A model generated the notes under the pieces. The model was not told the DNA's origin and did no database searches. It worked only from the letters and a program-made list of their open reading frames with translations. This document shows, in pieces, positions 43,630-52,398 of a stretch of DNA of 64,000 nt. The position numbers and the translations under genes were made by a program. Positions within the stretch are counted from its first letter, which is position 1, and each line of letters begins with the position of its first letter. The DNA lies in assembly GCA_016281495.1 (NCBI GenBank), contig JAEEIU010000018.1, positions 1-64,000 on the forward strand, written 5' to 3'. Source of the stretch: Treponema sp. GTDB taxonomy: Bacteria > Spirochaetota > Spirochaetia > Treponematales > Treponemataceae.

Positions 43630-44205
43630 ATGGATGAAAATGTCGCGGCAAAAAGAAAATGGAATTTTGATTCAAGCCTGGAATTGAAAACCGAACGTCT
43701 TACTCTCAGGCCGATGCGTGTTGGAGATGAAAAGGCTGTTCATGAATATGCGGGTGACCCTGAAATCACGATGATGTTCTGGCTTCCCAACGATACCTTT
43801 GAGGAAACCGTTGACTTTGTAAAAAAGAATGCTGCGGCATGGGAATCTCCTGATCAGACCAATTTTGAGTTTGTAATTTTATATGAGGGAAAAATAATCG
43901 GCGGATGTGACTGTGATTTGGGACATAGTGAGGATCATTCATACGGAACGCTCGGATGGATACTGAACAAAGAATACAGGAAACAGGGTTTTGCGTCAGA
44001 GGCGGCCAGTGCGGTTGTAAAATTTGCATTTGAAAATCTTGGCATAAACAGAATCCTTGCACAATGCGACTGTAATAATGCGGCTTCGTTTGGCGTGATG
44101 AAAAAAATCGGAATGAAGCTCATCAACGACAAGGGAACTCGCACATATCCAAAAACAGGAATTACATCGGGTGAATTCACCTGTGAAATATTAAAAGAAA
44201 GCTGA
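43630..44205 (+). CDS. GNAT acetyltransferase, RimJ/RimL-like
   Basis: The 191-residue protein begins with the LKTERLTLRPM segment common to RimJ/RimL-type acetyltransferases. It has the acetyl-CoA loop RKQGFASEAASAVV and the motif B end CDCNNAASFGVMKKIGMK. It starts one base after the methyltransferase stop and is almost surely co-transcribed with it. Members modify N-termini of ribosomal proteins or small molecules; the target here is unknown. Confidence 0.82.
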   Translation: MDENVAAKRKWNFDSSLELKTERLTLRPMRVGDEKAVHEYAGDPEITMMFWLPNDTFEETVDFVKKNAAAWESPDQTNFEFVILYEGKIIGGCDCDLGHSEDHSYGTLGWILNKEYRKQGFASEAASAVVKFAFENLGINRILAQCDCNNAASFGVMKKIGMKLINDKGTRTYPKTGITSGEFTCEILKES

Positions 44206-44212
44206 GGAAGAA

Positions 44213-45100
44213 ATGAAGAGGATTGTTCAATTTGTAATCTGCATTTCAGTAATGCTTTGTGCTGCTTGTTCAAGTTTGGATTACGTAGTAAAAGACAAGA
44301 CACAGAATATTGCAAAACTGCAAACTTGTGCTGATTACAATTCAGAACCAGTAAACTTTGAAATAAAACATCTGGTGGATGAAAAACAGTCTGCAATAAT
44401 CAGGAAGTATTTTAAGGAGAATGCTGGATTGGATCTTGATGCATTGGCTTCTTCAAATAAAACAACTTGGGAAAAGGCTGTTGAGCTCGCTGTCTTTGTT
44501 GCAAAAAACATTCCGCACGACAATCAAAAGGAATGGCTGGACGACCGCTGTGCAATACCCCTTTGGGAATATTCGCGCAGGGTTACGACAGGATTTAACT
44601 GCAGGTGGCACAGCATTATCTTGAGCGAACTGATGCTTTCTGCAGGAATAAAAAACAGGTTCATCACATGTCTTCCTGAGGACAAGGATGATGGCGACTG
44701 TCATGTCGTGAATGTTGTATGGCTTACGGAATTGAACAAGTGGGCCATGATTGATTCAGACATGGTTGAATATGTTGTTGATGAAAATGAAGTCCCACTT
44801 TCTCTTTCCGAGATGCGGGATGAAATTATTGCGGGCAGGGAACTTAATGTAAGGGTTCTTCCTGGTTTTGAGGATTCATGGGTGGCACAGGAAAGCGGCA
44901 TCAAATACATGCAGGCATATTGGGCAAAAAATCTGTATTGGTTTGCGGCACACACAACTTACGGGTTTAATCTTGAAGGAACAAACCGGCCTTCTCAGGA
45001 TCTTTATTCAGCCTTGATTCCACCGGGATATGACTGTTCGGCCATGTATGACAAGGGGCATGAAACTTCTAATAAAAATGCATTTTGGGACATTAAGTGA
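44213..45100 (+). CDS. Transglutaminase-like lipoprotein
   Basis: A signal peptide ends in CAACSS, a lipobox. The mature protein has a Cys-His-Asp set in the right order and spacing for a transglutaminase-like fold: Cys130 (GFNCRWHSIILSELMLSAGI), His164 (DCHVVNVVW) and Asp181 (AMIDSDMVEY). It is a single-domain version (295 residues) of the activity seen in the large surface proteins at 2-9 kb and at 39 kb. GAGGAAG precedes the ATG. It follows the acetyltransferase gene by 7 bp and precedes the aldolase by 21 bp. Confidence 0.75.
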   Translation: MKRIVQFVICISVMLCAACSSLDYVVKDKTQNIAKLQTCADYNSEPVNFEIKHLVDEKQSAIIRKYFKENAGLDLDALASSNKTTWEKAVELAVFVAKNIPHDNQKEWLDDRCAIPLWEYSRRVTTGFNCRWHSIILSELMLSAGIKNRFITCLPEDKDDGDCHVVNVVWLTELNKWAMIDSDMVEYVVDENEVPLSLSEMRDEIIAGRELNVRVLPGFEDSWVAQESGIKYMQAYWAKNLYWFAAHTTYGFNLEGTNRPSQDLYSALIPPGYDCSAMYDKGHETSNKNAFWDIK

Positions 45101-45121
45101 TAAAAAAGAGGTAAATGGAAT

Positions 45122-45760
45122 ATGAACGAGACATTGAAGAAAATCGGAGAAACTGGAATCATTCCGGTTGTTGTTTTGAATAGGGTGGCAGATGCGGAAC
45201 CTTTGGCAGAAAGCTTGATCAAGGGCGGGCTTCCGTGCGCGGAGGTTACCTTCAGGACTGATGCGGCAGAGGAAAGCATTCGTGCCATTGCGAAAAAGTT
45301 TCCGGAAATGTTCGTGGGTGCAGGAACTGTGCTTACGGTGGAACAGGCGGACAGGGCGGTTGATGCGGGTGCAAAATTCATAGTCAGTCCCGGCTTGAAT
45401 CCAAAGGTTGTTGAACACTGCCTTAAGAAAAATTATCCCATTACACCTGGAATCATGACGCCGTCTGAATTGGAAATTGCATTGGGCTTTGGACTTGACG
45501 TTGTAAAGTTCTTCCCTGCAGAAAATGCGGGGGGACTTAAGATGATAAAGGCCATTAGCGCTCCATACACGATGATGAAGTTCATGCCGACCGGTGGAAT
45601 CAATACGACAAACGTGCGAGACTATCTTGCCTGTGACAAGATTCTTGCATGCGGAGGAAGCTGGATGGTAAAGGGCGACCTGATAAATGCCGGAGATTTT
45701 GCAAAGATTCAGGAACTTACAAAAGAAGCGGCGGCTATCGTAAAGGAAATCCGTGGGTAA
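45122..45760 (+). CDS. eda: KDPG/KHG aldolase
   Basis: The 212-residue protein has the class I aldolase features: AEVTFRTDAAEESI (Glu base), FVGAGTVLTVEQ, SPGLNPKV and the Schiff-base lysine in VVKFFPAENAGG, then MPTGGIN for phosphate. It splits 2-keto-3-deoxy-6-phosphogluconate into pyruvate and glyceraldehyde-3-phosphate, the last step of the uronate route. AAGAGG precedes the ATG. The next gene supplies its substrate. No GntR palindrome is seen directly upstream. Confidence 0.92.
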   Translation: MNETLKKIGETGIIPVVVLNRVADAEPLAESLIKGGLPCAEVTFRTDAAEESIRAIAKKFPEMFVGAGTVLTVEQADRAVDAGAKFIVSPGLNPKVVEHCLKKNYPITPGIMTPSELEIALGFGLDVVKFFPAENAGGLKMIKAISAPYTMMKFMPTGGINTTNVRDYLACDKILACGGSWMVKGDLINAGDFAKIQELTKEAAAIVKEIRG

Positions 45761-45768
45761 GTGGAAAG

Positions 45769-45897
45769 TGTCATGCTGAACTTGATTCAGCATCTTAACA
45801 TGCAATAGTAGGATTCCGAATCGAGTTCGGAATGACGGTATCAAGTTCGGAATGACGGTATCGAGTTCGGAATGACGGTGTCAAGTTAGGAATGACG
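45769..45897. repeat. REP-like palindrome with four 20-bp tandem units
   Basis: ATGCTGAA-CTTGA-TTCAGCAT is followed by GATTCCGAATCGAGTTCGGAATGAC-type repeats; AGTTCGGAATGACGGTATCR units start at 45824, 45844, 45864 and 45884, an exact 20-bp period. The reverse strand gives the well-known false peptide MLNQVQHD. It lies between eda and kdgK and could form hairpins in the shared message. Confidence 0.85.
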
Positions 45898-45917
45898 AAT
45901 AATATGGAGGATAGAAT

Positions 45918-46937
45918 ATGAAGGTTGTAACTTTTGGTGAGATTATGTTAAGGCTTGAGCCTGAGGGATATTTCCGTTTTGTTCAGGTGGACAAGATGAC
46001 TTCGACATTTGGTGGGGGAGAGGCTAACGTGGCGGTGTCGCTTGCAAATTACGGGCTTGATGCATATTACGTTACCAAACTGCCAAAGCATGAAATCGGT
46101 CAGGCGGCGGTGAACAGTCTTAGGCGTTACGGTGTCCATACAGAATACATAGTGCGTGGCGGCGACCGTGTTGGAATATACTACAATGAGCGTGGTGCAA
46201 GTCAGCGTGGGTCAAAGTGCATTTACGACAGGGCACATTCTTCGATTGCGGAAGCTGTTCCCGAGGATTTTAACTGGAAGGAAATCTTTACTGACTGCAA
46301 GTGGTTCCATCTGACGGGCATTACTCCGGCATTGGGTGGCAACATGGTAAAGATTTGCATTGAGGCATGCAAGGCCGCAAAGGAAGCAGGTGCAACCGTA
46401 AGCTGTGACTTGAATTACCGCGGCAAGCTCTGGACTCGTGAACAGGCCCGTGAAGCGATGACGGAAATCTGCAAGTATGTTGACGTGTGCATTTCGAACG
46501 AAGAGGATGCAAAGGACGTATTCGGAATTGAAGCGGAAAACACGGACATTAACGGCGGCAAACTGAACAAGGAAGGCTACAAGTCAGTAGCAAAACAGCT
46601 TGCTGACAAATTCGGATTCAAGAAAGTTGCGATTACACTTCGCACTTCAATCAATGCAAACAGGAACAATTGGGCTGCCCTTTTGTACGACGGAAAGGAT
46701 TACTGTTTCTCTAAGGAATATGAAATGTACATCGTGGACCGCGTTGGTGGAGGAGACAGTTTCGGTGGCGGTTTGATCTATTCCCTCTTGAACGGAAAGT
46801 CAACACAGGATGCCGTGGAATTTGCCGTAGCTGCGAGCTGCCTTAAGCATACCATCGAAGGCGACTTTAACATGGTGAGCGTGGACGAAGTGGAAAAACT
46901 CTGCAAGGGAAACGGTTCCGGAAGAATACAGAGATAG
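45918..46937 (+). CDS. kdgK: 2-keto-3-deoxygluconate kinase (PfkB family)
   Basis: The protein (339 residues) has the PfkB opening FGEIMLRLEPEGYFRFVQ, the substrate-site FGGGEANVAVSLANYG, and the C-terminal catalytic motif DRVGGGDSFGGGLIY, where the Asp is the base. It phosphorylates KDG to KDPG with ATP, directly before the aldolase step. GGAGG precedes the ATG. It is the last uronate gene and is followed by a strong terminator. Confidence 0.92.
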   Translation: MKVVTFGEIMLRLEPEGYFRFVQVDKMTSTFGGGEANVAVSLANYGLDAYYVTKLPKHEIGQAAVNSLRRYGVHTEYIVRGGDRVGIYYNERGASQRGSKCIYDRAHSSIAEAVPEDFNWKEIFTDCKWFHLTGITPALGGNMVKICIEACKAAKEAGATVSCDLNYRGKLWTREQAREAMTEICKYVDVCISNEEDAKDVFGIEAENTDINGGKLNKEGYKSVAKQLADKFGFKKVAITLRTSINANRNNWAALLYDGKDYCFSKEYEMYIVDRVGGGDSFGGGLIYSLLNGKSTQDAVEFAVAASCLKHTIEGDFNMVSVDEVEKLCKGNGSGRIQR

Positions 46938-46958
46938 AACCTGCCGTTTAAAACAGGT

Positions 46959-47001
46959 AAAGCCCGGTCGGTTGCATGAACACTGTGCCGGGCTTTTTTT
47001 T
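46959..47001 (+). terminator. Rho-independent terminator after kdgK
   Basis: AAAGCCCGG pairs with CCGGGCTTT and is followed by a run of T. It separates kdgK from the convergent CPBP gene. Confidence 0.85.
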
Positions 47002-47014
47002 ATTGAGGTGGCGG

Positions 47015-47830
47015 CTACTCAAGGATGTGGCCGATGTGCCTCTTTTCAAAGAACATGTCGCGGTTGGTCAGGACTATGAGTGTGGCTGCGACAACGACGA
47101 CTATGGTTTCAACGCATTTGGTGTTTTGCGTCATGGCGATTTTTTCCTGCATGAAGTTTATGAACAGGTGGAAGATAATGCTTGCAAGCATGCTGCGCCC
47201 GTTCTTGACATAAACCCATGTCGTGATGAATCCCATCGGTGCAACTGAAATCAGGAAGTTGAGCATGTAGAGTACATTCATCTGCCTTATCTCATAGTGG
47301 TAGGTTCCGGGAATCCAGAAGAGCGGAAGATGCCACAGCGCCCAGATAAATCCAAAGATGATTGATTCCTTGAACCATGAATGATACTGTGCGATTGAAT
47401 CTTCTCCATAACCGCGCCATCCCACTTCCTCAAGGACTGCCGCAAGGAAGATTGTTGCAAATGCCGACAGGACACCTACGCCCGTAAACGAAAAGTCCTT
47501 GGTGAAAGAGAACTGGTCGAGCGATTCTCCAAAAGCGGTGGAAAGTAAAATTGAACATGCCACGATTGCAGAGAAAAGAAGTACCGCAGCGATGATGTAA
47601 AGCGGCTTAAGTTTCCAGAAGTTGAAAATCTTTCGCTTGAAGTCTTTTTTGAGTGCGTCACTCTTTGACGTGAACACCGTGATTATTGCAACCGTTGCGG
47701 GACACAATCCTCCAAGTACCATTCCCAGTGTGTTGGTGAGTCCGTCGTTGAACAGGATTGCGAAAAGCCAAAAGGCCCATGTTGTTGCGAATACTGTAAT
47801 ATAAAATCTCTTTGGTTTGTAAACGTACAT
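47015..47830 (-). CDS. CPBP-family intramembrane metalloprotease
   Basis: This integral membrane protein of 271 residues has about seven to eight helices. The conserved motifs are EEVGWRGY (EExxxR), FIWALWHLPLFW (first His) and SIIFHLFINF (second His). In bacteria this CAAX-protease-like family processes peptides or acts in bacteriocin immunity. The gene is preceded by AGGAGAAA. It lies downstream of, and on the same strand as, an XRE regulator, with a REP-like element between them. Confidence 0.85.
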   Translation of the reverse strand: MYVYKPKRFYITVFATTWAFWLFAILFNDGLTNTLGMVLGGLCPATVAIITVFTSKSDALKKDFKRKIFNFWKLKPLYIIAAVLLFSAIVACSILLSTAFGESLDQFSFTKDFSFTGVGVLSAFATIFLAAVLEEVGWRGYGEDSIAQYHSWFKESIIFGFIWALWHLPLFWIPGTYHYEIRQMNVLYMLNFLISVAPMGFITTWVYVKNGRSMLASIIFHLFINFMQEKIAMTQNTKCVETIVVVVAATLIVLTNRDMFFEKRHIGHILE

Positions 47831-47848
47831 ATTATTTCTCCTAATGAA

Positions 47849-47936
47849 TTGTCATGCTGAACTTGATGGCCTTCGGCGGCTTCGCACAGCATCTTGTCGT
47901 GAAATGTTGGGATTCCGGAGCAAGTCCGGAATGACC
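47849..47936. repeat. REP-like palindromes between XRE regulator and CPBP gene
   Basis: ATGCTGAACTTGAT...CAGCAT is followed by GATTCCGGAGCAAGTCCGGAATGAC, the same family as at 45769 and 16861. The XRE stop codon lies just beside it, so it sits in the 3' leader between two co-oriented genes. Confidence 0.8.
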
Positions 47937-47937
47937 G

Positions 47938-48819
47938 TCAGACAATCTGTGCTTCGCTCTTCCAGCCATTGAGTTCCACGATAAGGTCTGTCTTGACCTG
48001 CGGATCATCCTTCTCACGTTTTCCTGAAATGACCTTTGCGTTTGAATCCACAAAGCGTGTGGAACGTCCCGCATTCTTGAGGTAATAGTTCTGTCCTTCT
48101 GCAAAACAGATTTTTGAAACAGCATGGAAATGGTTCAGGTCGATTTTTCCCTTTACACCGTTTACTTCCAGCCTGATGTTTGAGTTAGTGTTCAGTTCGA
48201 CATGACCAGAGGCATTTGTGACAAAAACATTTTTTGCCTTGCCGTCAAATTCAATTGAATCAAACACTATGTCGCGGACTTTAAGGTTTTCAAGTTCGGC
48301 GTTAAGCTCAATGTCTGCCACAAACTTTACCGGAATGCGCACAAGGATAAAGAGGTTTTCGAGCGAGGCAAGATCAGACAAGTCCGAGGTATGCTTTACG
48401 ACAACATCCATGTTCCTCTTGTCTTCCTCAATCTTAACTTTGACCTGCTGCTTGATAAATGAAAGCTTGTTGGATGCGGCAATGACCTGGATTTTCTCAT
48501 CGCTGGTCTTTTCGATGATGAGCTCATGTGCCGTTCCAATCTTGAGGTCGATTTTCTTGGGGCTGTCCAGATCGTATTCTGTACGGCTGTCGTAAAGAAA
48601 TTCATTTTTTGAAATGAGGCTTTTTTCTTCGCTTAAAAGTGAATCGATTGATTCATTAAAGATTGAAGAAATGGCAAGGAGATTTTCGATGTCCGGAATC
48701 CCGTTGCCATTCTCCCATTTTGTGATGGCCTGACGGCTCACGTGAATTTTTTCAGCGAGCTGTTCCTGTGAAATGTTCTTCTGCTTTCTTAGCGTCTTAA
48801 GTTTTTCTGCAAAATTCAT
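47938..48819 (-). CDS. XRE-family regulator with C-terminal DUF4097-like beta domain
   Basis: The N-terminal 65 residues are a textbook Cro/CI helix-turn-helix (LRKQKNISQEQLAEKIHVSRQAITKWENG). The remaining 220 residues are repetitive beta strands (NLKVRDIVFDSIEFDGKAKNVFVTNASGHVEL) like the DUF4097 beta-helix, normally found in envelope-stress or bacteriocin-related proteins. Both on one chain suggests a cytoplasmic regulator with a sensing or oligomerising beta domain. No membrane helix is present. GAGGTG precedes the ATG. It may control the CPBP gene behind it. Confidence 0.78.
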   Translation of the reverse strand: MNFAEKLKTLRKQKNISQEQLAEKIHVSRQAITKWENGNGIPDIENLLAISSIFNESIDSLLSEEKSLISKNEFLYDSRTEYDLDSPKKIDLKIGTAHELIIEKTSDEKIQVIAASNKLSFIKQQVKVKIEEDKRNMDVVVKHTSDLSDLASLENLFILVRIPVKFVADIELNAELENLKVRDIVFDSIEFDGKAKNVFVTNASGHVELNTNSNIRLEVNGVKGKIDLNHFHAVSKICFAEGQNYYLKNAGRSTRFVDSNAKVISGKREKDDPQVKTDLIVELNGWKSEAQIV

Positions 48820-48975
48820 ATTACACCTCTCTTATGATGTTTTGTTTCCGGAAGCTGGTCCCCCGGTCTTTTCACCAACATCATAAGGTGGCCTGCCTGA
48901 TTTTACCAGAAAGTACTGTTTACAAAAGCAAATTTTCCCGCTACTTATCGTAGCATTTTGATGTTTTTACGCAAA

Positions 48976-50061
48976 TTATCCCAAATAATCCGCAGTAAAG
49001 GCATCGATGTCGGGATATCGCTTTGGTTTTATGCCGGCCTTTTTGTATTCCTCCAGGAATGAATCTAAAAGCAAGTCGAATTTTTGTGCGGTTTCATTCA
49101 GGTCATCGGGGTTGTAGGTTTCCAATCCGTCGTACTGTGCGATGTCCGTCATGCCGTAAAGCTCTTCTGCCATGCCGGTGAAATTGACAAGGCTCGTGTA
49201 TGCAAGATGCCTGTTCCCTGTGGAGGCGGCAAGGTGCATTTTGTTCCTCCAGTTGGAAAACATTTCCTCATAGGCTCCGGGAAGAACGTCGGCTGCCTTT
49301 TGCTTTTCGCATTCAAGTGATTTCTTAGCCTCATCAAATGTTGCGGTGCATTTTCCCATGAGATTGCACAGTGAGGATTTGATGTCTTCTATTTCGTTGG
49401 CAGAGATTACAGCTTCAATCAGATTTGTTAAATCCGATGGCCTTTTTTTCATTTCCGAAAGTTCTTCATAAATCCGCTTTGAGCTTTTTTTGAAATAGGT
49501 CTTGTTCAGCATGGCTAGGCTGTTTTCAAGGACAATCACCGTGGCACCGCTGTATTTCCTGCATTCCGGAAGTGCCGTGGATGTAACTGCCCGAGCGAAA
49601 AATGACTGCGCCTCCTTTAGCGATGATTCAGCTTTTTCAAAATCATCATTGGAGAAGGGTTGGTTGAGTTTTTCCCTTACGCTGTTACGGAGCGATTCAA
49701 GCTCTGTGCGGTACTTTTCGTCAGCGCAATATACTATGCGGCAGTCCATGAGTTTCCCGATGTTGGGGTGATTGTATTCCGCGTCGTTTTTGAGCGAGTC
49801 CCAGTTCGTGCAATAGATGTCATGTCCTACGTTCAGATCGTCCTGAATGAAACAGCTTGAAAGTTGCCATCCCCTGTCATCATTTATGAGTATGAGCAGG
49901 TCCAGGTCGGATTTCGCATGAACGTCTCCCGTGGCAAAAGAGCCGTATATTCCAATTAGTGCAATTGAGCCGGGGCAGATTTTCTTTTCCCTTTGAAGGA
50001 CAGCATCAATTATCTTTTGGTTTCTTTCTTCAAGTGGCTTTATATTGATTTCAGATTCCAT
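48976..50061 (-). CDS. Nucleotidyltransferase-domain protein
   Basis: The ATG at 50061 behind GGAAGA is chosen; the ORF-track GTG start at 50094 lies inside a repeat element. Residues about 35-60 carry the polymerase-beta-type motif GIYGSFATGDVHAKSDLDLLI, with the two metal Asp residues. The rest (about 120-360) is helical, with a C-terminal part resembling the substrate-binding half of aminoglycoside nucleotidyltransferases or MNT-HEPN-like fusions. It may add a nucleotide to a small molecule, RNA or protein. Function not settled. Confidence 0.75.
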   Translation of the reverse strand: MESEINIKPLEERNQKIIDAVLQREKKICPGSIALIGIYGSFATGDVHAKSDLDLLILINDDRGWQLSSCFIQDDLNVGHDIYCTNWDSLKNDAEYNHPNIGKLMDCRIVYCADEKYRTELESLRNSVREKLNQPFSNDDFEKAESSLKEAQSFFARAVTSTALPECRKYSGATVIVLENSLAMLNKTYFKKSSKRIYEELSEMKKRPSDLTNLIEAVISANEIEDIKSSLCNLMGKCTATFDEAKKSLECEKQKAADVLPGAYEEMFSNWRNKMHLAASTGNRHLAYTSLVNFTGMAEELYGMTDIAQYDGLETYNPDDLNETAQKFDLLLDSFLEEYKKAGIKPKRYPDIDAFTADYLG

Positions 50062-50088
50062 GTTTTCTTCCATATCAAAAAATATTTT

Positions 50089-50123
50089 TGTCACGCGGAT
50101 TCGAGATTACTAACGTAATCTCC
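50089..50123 (+). repeat. Structured repeat, copy 2 (conserved tip + hairpin)
   Basis: TGTCACGCGGATTCGAGATT is identical to the left end at 21486. The hairpin is GAGATTAC-TAAC-GTAATCTC, where the first copy has GAGATTCC-TAC-GGAATCTC. A C-G pair has become A-T on both sides, so pairing is kept. No right end is seen within 100 bp. The remaining 70 bp to the GH120 stop hold no gene. Confidence 0.7.
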
Positions 50124-50194
50124 TGAAAAAAAGAGTGGAGGAAGATTTCTCAAATGTATTGAAAAACTTGCTCCACCCTTGAAAAGTCCTATGT

Positions 50195-52240
50195 TTATAG
50201 AACATTGATTTCGTCTGAAAGTTCCGCAAATGGTCCCGGCACGACATGGCTTCCGCGGTGGTTTCCGAAGAAGTCCCTGTTGAAGATGATGTCGCTTCCG
50301 TCGCGGCTTTCAAACCTCTGCTCAGGCTCAAATGCACATCCGAGTTTTTCCGTCGTTATGACACCGGTCGTAAAGTCTCCTATCAGGCTGGAAAGGTTTG
50401 TGGTCAGAAGGCCGTTCTTCAGGCTGATTTTTGCCTTTCCCTTTGCCACAAGATTTTCACCGTCATGCTTTGATACCGTGGCTCCGTTAAGGTATGCGTT
50501 GCCGTTTACCCATACAGGAAGATGTCCGAAGTGTGCGGTTGCAAGTTTTCCCATGTCAGGTTCCTTTCCAAAGTTGAAGAGTGAGATCCATTCGTCGTAG
50601 CTGGGGAAAATGTCGAAGGGGGCGGTTCCAACAACCTCGTAGTCTGCGTCTGTGGGCTTCTTGTCCTTGTTCTTTATCGCGTTCTGCTGAACGAAGATAT
50701 TGTTGTAGATCCTGTCGTCGCCGTGCAGTATCGTCATGAATCCCGCAACCTCTGTCCTGTGGCGGATGTGGTATGGAGTATAGCGCGGTTCCCTCTGGTC
50801 GTTTACGATGCTGTCAACTCCAGAATTAATCAGGCTGAATGAGCCTAAAATCAGGTTGTGCACCACACCGATTCCCTCACTTGGAATTGTGATTGAGGTT
50901 TTTGAAAGCAGGAGGTTGTTGTCGATGAGTGTTGGTCCGTGTCCTACTTCGATGAATACGTCGGTGGAGAACATTGCGCCCTTTGCCTGCTCAAATCCGT
51001 CCGGCCTCTGGTTATTGTACATGAGGTTTTGGGTAATCCTTGCGCCCTGTGCCTCCCAGTCAAGCCATACGCCCATGATGGTGTCGTGGATGTGGTTCCT
51101 CTGAATCAGGACGTCGATTGCGGCATGAAGCTTGATTCCTGCTGTTTCCGCTCCTCCAAGCTGCTGTGAGTTGCAGATGTGGTGGATGTGGCAGTCTTCT
51201 ATTGTAGAGAAAACGGCACCCATGCGTCCGACGATACCGGTCTGCTCGCAGTGGTGTACATGGCATCTTCGCACGATGTGGGATCCGATGTTTTCTTTTG
51301 TCCATCCGTGGTACTGTCCGCGGCAAACGGCGTCACGTTCCATCTGTGTGGGACTCTTGAGCCTCTTGGTGTAGAAGTACATGTCGTTTTCCCTGTCACG
51401 GTATTTTCCCAGGGAGATTCCACAACAGCGTGCATTGCAGACTTCCAAATCCTCCAGAATCCATCCCTTGCTCCAGTGCGGTCCGATGAGTCCGTCCTGA
51501 TATGAGGCGGGTGGGGCCCATGTGGTTGCTCCGTTGCAGATCTTGAATCCGCTCACTGTAATATAGTTGAGTCCGTTTTTCTTTGGCATGAAGCAGTTGC
51601 GCCTTGCAAGAACTTCAACTTCCTGCTTGTTGGGGTCCAGCCCCTTGAAGTTGCAGTAGAAGACGGTGTAGCGGCCTTCCTTTGTGTCCTTGTCCCATGC
51701 GTTTACGACGTATTCGGTTTTTTCTCCCTTGGGTTCCGGGGCCTCTCCTTCCTGCTGGCAGAACCACTTGAACTGAGATTCCTTTTGGTTCCATGCGTAG
51801 GGATCAGGCTTTCCCTCAAGGCATTCTTCTAGTGTGGTTGTCTCGTACATCATGAGGCCGTTCAATACTACGGAGCCTGTGTGCCTTACCGTGGGGGCAA
51901 AGTACCAGTCGCCGCAGACGTATGTGGTGTAGGGGTTGTAGCCGCCAAAAATGCCGTTGTCTATCTTTGCGGTCCAGACGTCGCCCTTGTATTTTTTCCA
52001 TCCCTTGAGTACTTCAGAGCCGCTGATTACTGCACCGAGCGGTTTTTCCGACTTGTATGTGATGCGGTTTTCTTCCGTGCCTCCAAAGCGCGGGACCACC
52101 TGTTCGCGGTAGATTCCCGGAGCCACACGTACTTCATCTCCAGCCTTTGCAATGGCAGCCGCCTCATTGATTGTCTTGAATGGAAGCTCCTTTGTTCCAT
52201 TTCCGTTTTTCTTCGTTTTTGCATTGACGAAATAAACCAT
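50195..52240 (-). CDS. GH120 beta-xylosidase, cytoplasmic
   Basis: The ATG at 52240, with AGGAGGA upstream, is preferred to 52285. The 681-residue protein is a right-handed parallel beta-helix with the GH120 layout: YREQVVPRFGG, FGGYNPYTTYVCGDW, GLIGPHWSKGWILED and ETAGIKLHAAIDVLIQRN. Recalled comparison with Thermoanaerobacterium XylC places the nucleophile at Asp394 (WLDWEAQG) and the acid/base at Glu431 (DVFIEVGHGP), with a short insertion between them. There is no signal peptide, so it would cleave imported xylo-oligosaccharides to xylose. This fits the uronate genes, since glucuronoxylan contains both sugars. Confidence 0.82.
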   Translation of the reverse strand: MVYFVNAKTKKNGNGTKELPFKTINEAAAIAKAGDEVRVAPGIYREQVVPRFGGTEENRITYKSEKPLGAVISGSEVLKGWKKYKGDVWTAKIDNGIFGGYNPYTTYVCGDWYFAPTVRHTGSVVLNGLMMYETTTLEECLEGKPDPYAWNQKESQFKWFCQQEGEAPEPKGEKTEYVVNAWDKDTKEGRYTVFYCNFKGLDPNKQEVEVLARRNCFMPKKNGLNYITVSGFKICNGATTWAPPASYQDGLIGPHWSKGWILEDLEVCNARCCGISLGKYRDRENDMYFYTKRLKSPTQMERDAVCRGQYHGWTKENIGSHIVRRCHVHHCEQTGIVGRMGAVFSTIEDCHIHHICNSQQLGGAETAGIKLHAAIDVLIQRNHIHDTIMGVWLDWEAQGARITQNLMYNNQRPDGFEQAKGAMFSTDVFIEVGHGPTLIDNNLLLSKTSITIPSEGIGVVHNLILGSFSLINSGVDSIVNDQREPRYTPYHIRHRTEVAGFMTILHGDDRIYNNIFVQQNAIKNKDKKPTDADYEVVGTAPFDIFPSYDEWISLFNFGKEPDMGKLATAHFGHLPVWVNGNAYLNGATVSKHDGENLVAKGKAKISLKNGLLTTNLSSLIGDFTTGVITTEKLGCAFEPEQRFESRDGSDIIFNRDFFGNHRGSHVVPGPFAELSDEINVL

Positions 52241-52360
52241 AACCGAAAAATCCTCCTGTTTCGTTCCGGGGTCAGAAAAAAGCAAGACACAGCCGCCCCA
52301 GTAAACGATATTATAACACAGGATTTGGGAAGAGGAAAGTTGAAAGTTGAGAACTGAGAG

Positions 52361-52389
52361 TTGAAATTCTTGCCTAAATTTAGTATGAT
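52361..52389 (+). promoter_or_regulatory. Promoter of the Na/Pi transporter gene, near-leaderless
   Basis: TTGAAA is followed after 17 bp by TATGAT. The ATG at 52399 is nine bases past the -10, so transcription would begin within about three bases of the start codon; no ribosome site is visible. Confidence 0.6.
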
Positions 52390-52398
52390 GTATTCAAT

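Noticed and set aside
45008-45844. 278-aa minus ORF opposite eda
   Set aside because: It begins in a REP repeat (the MLNQVQHD false peptide) and lies wholly opposite the well-supported aldolase gene.
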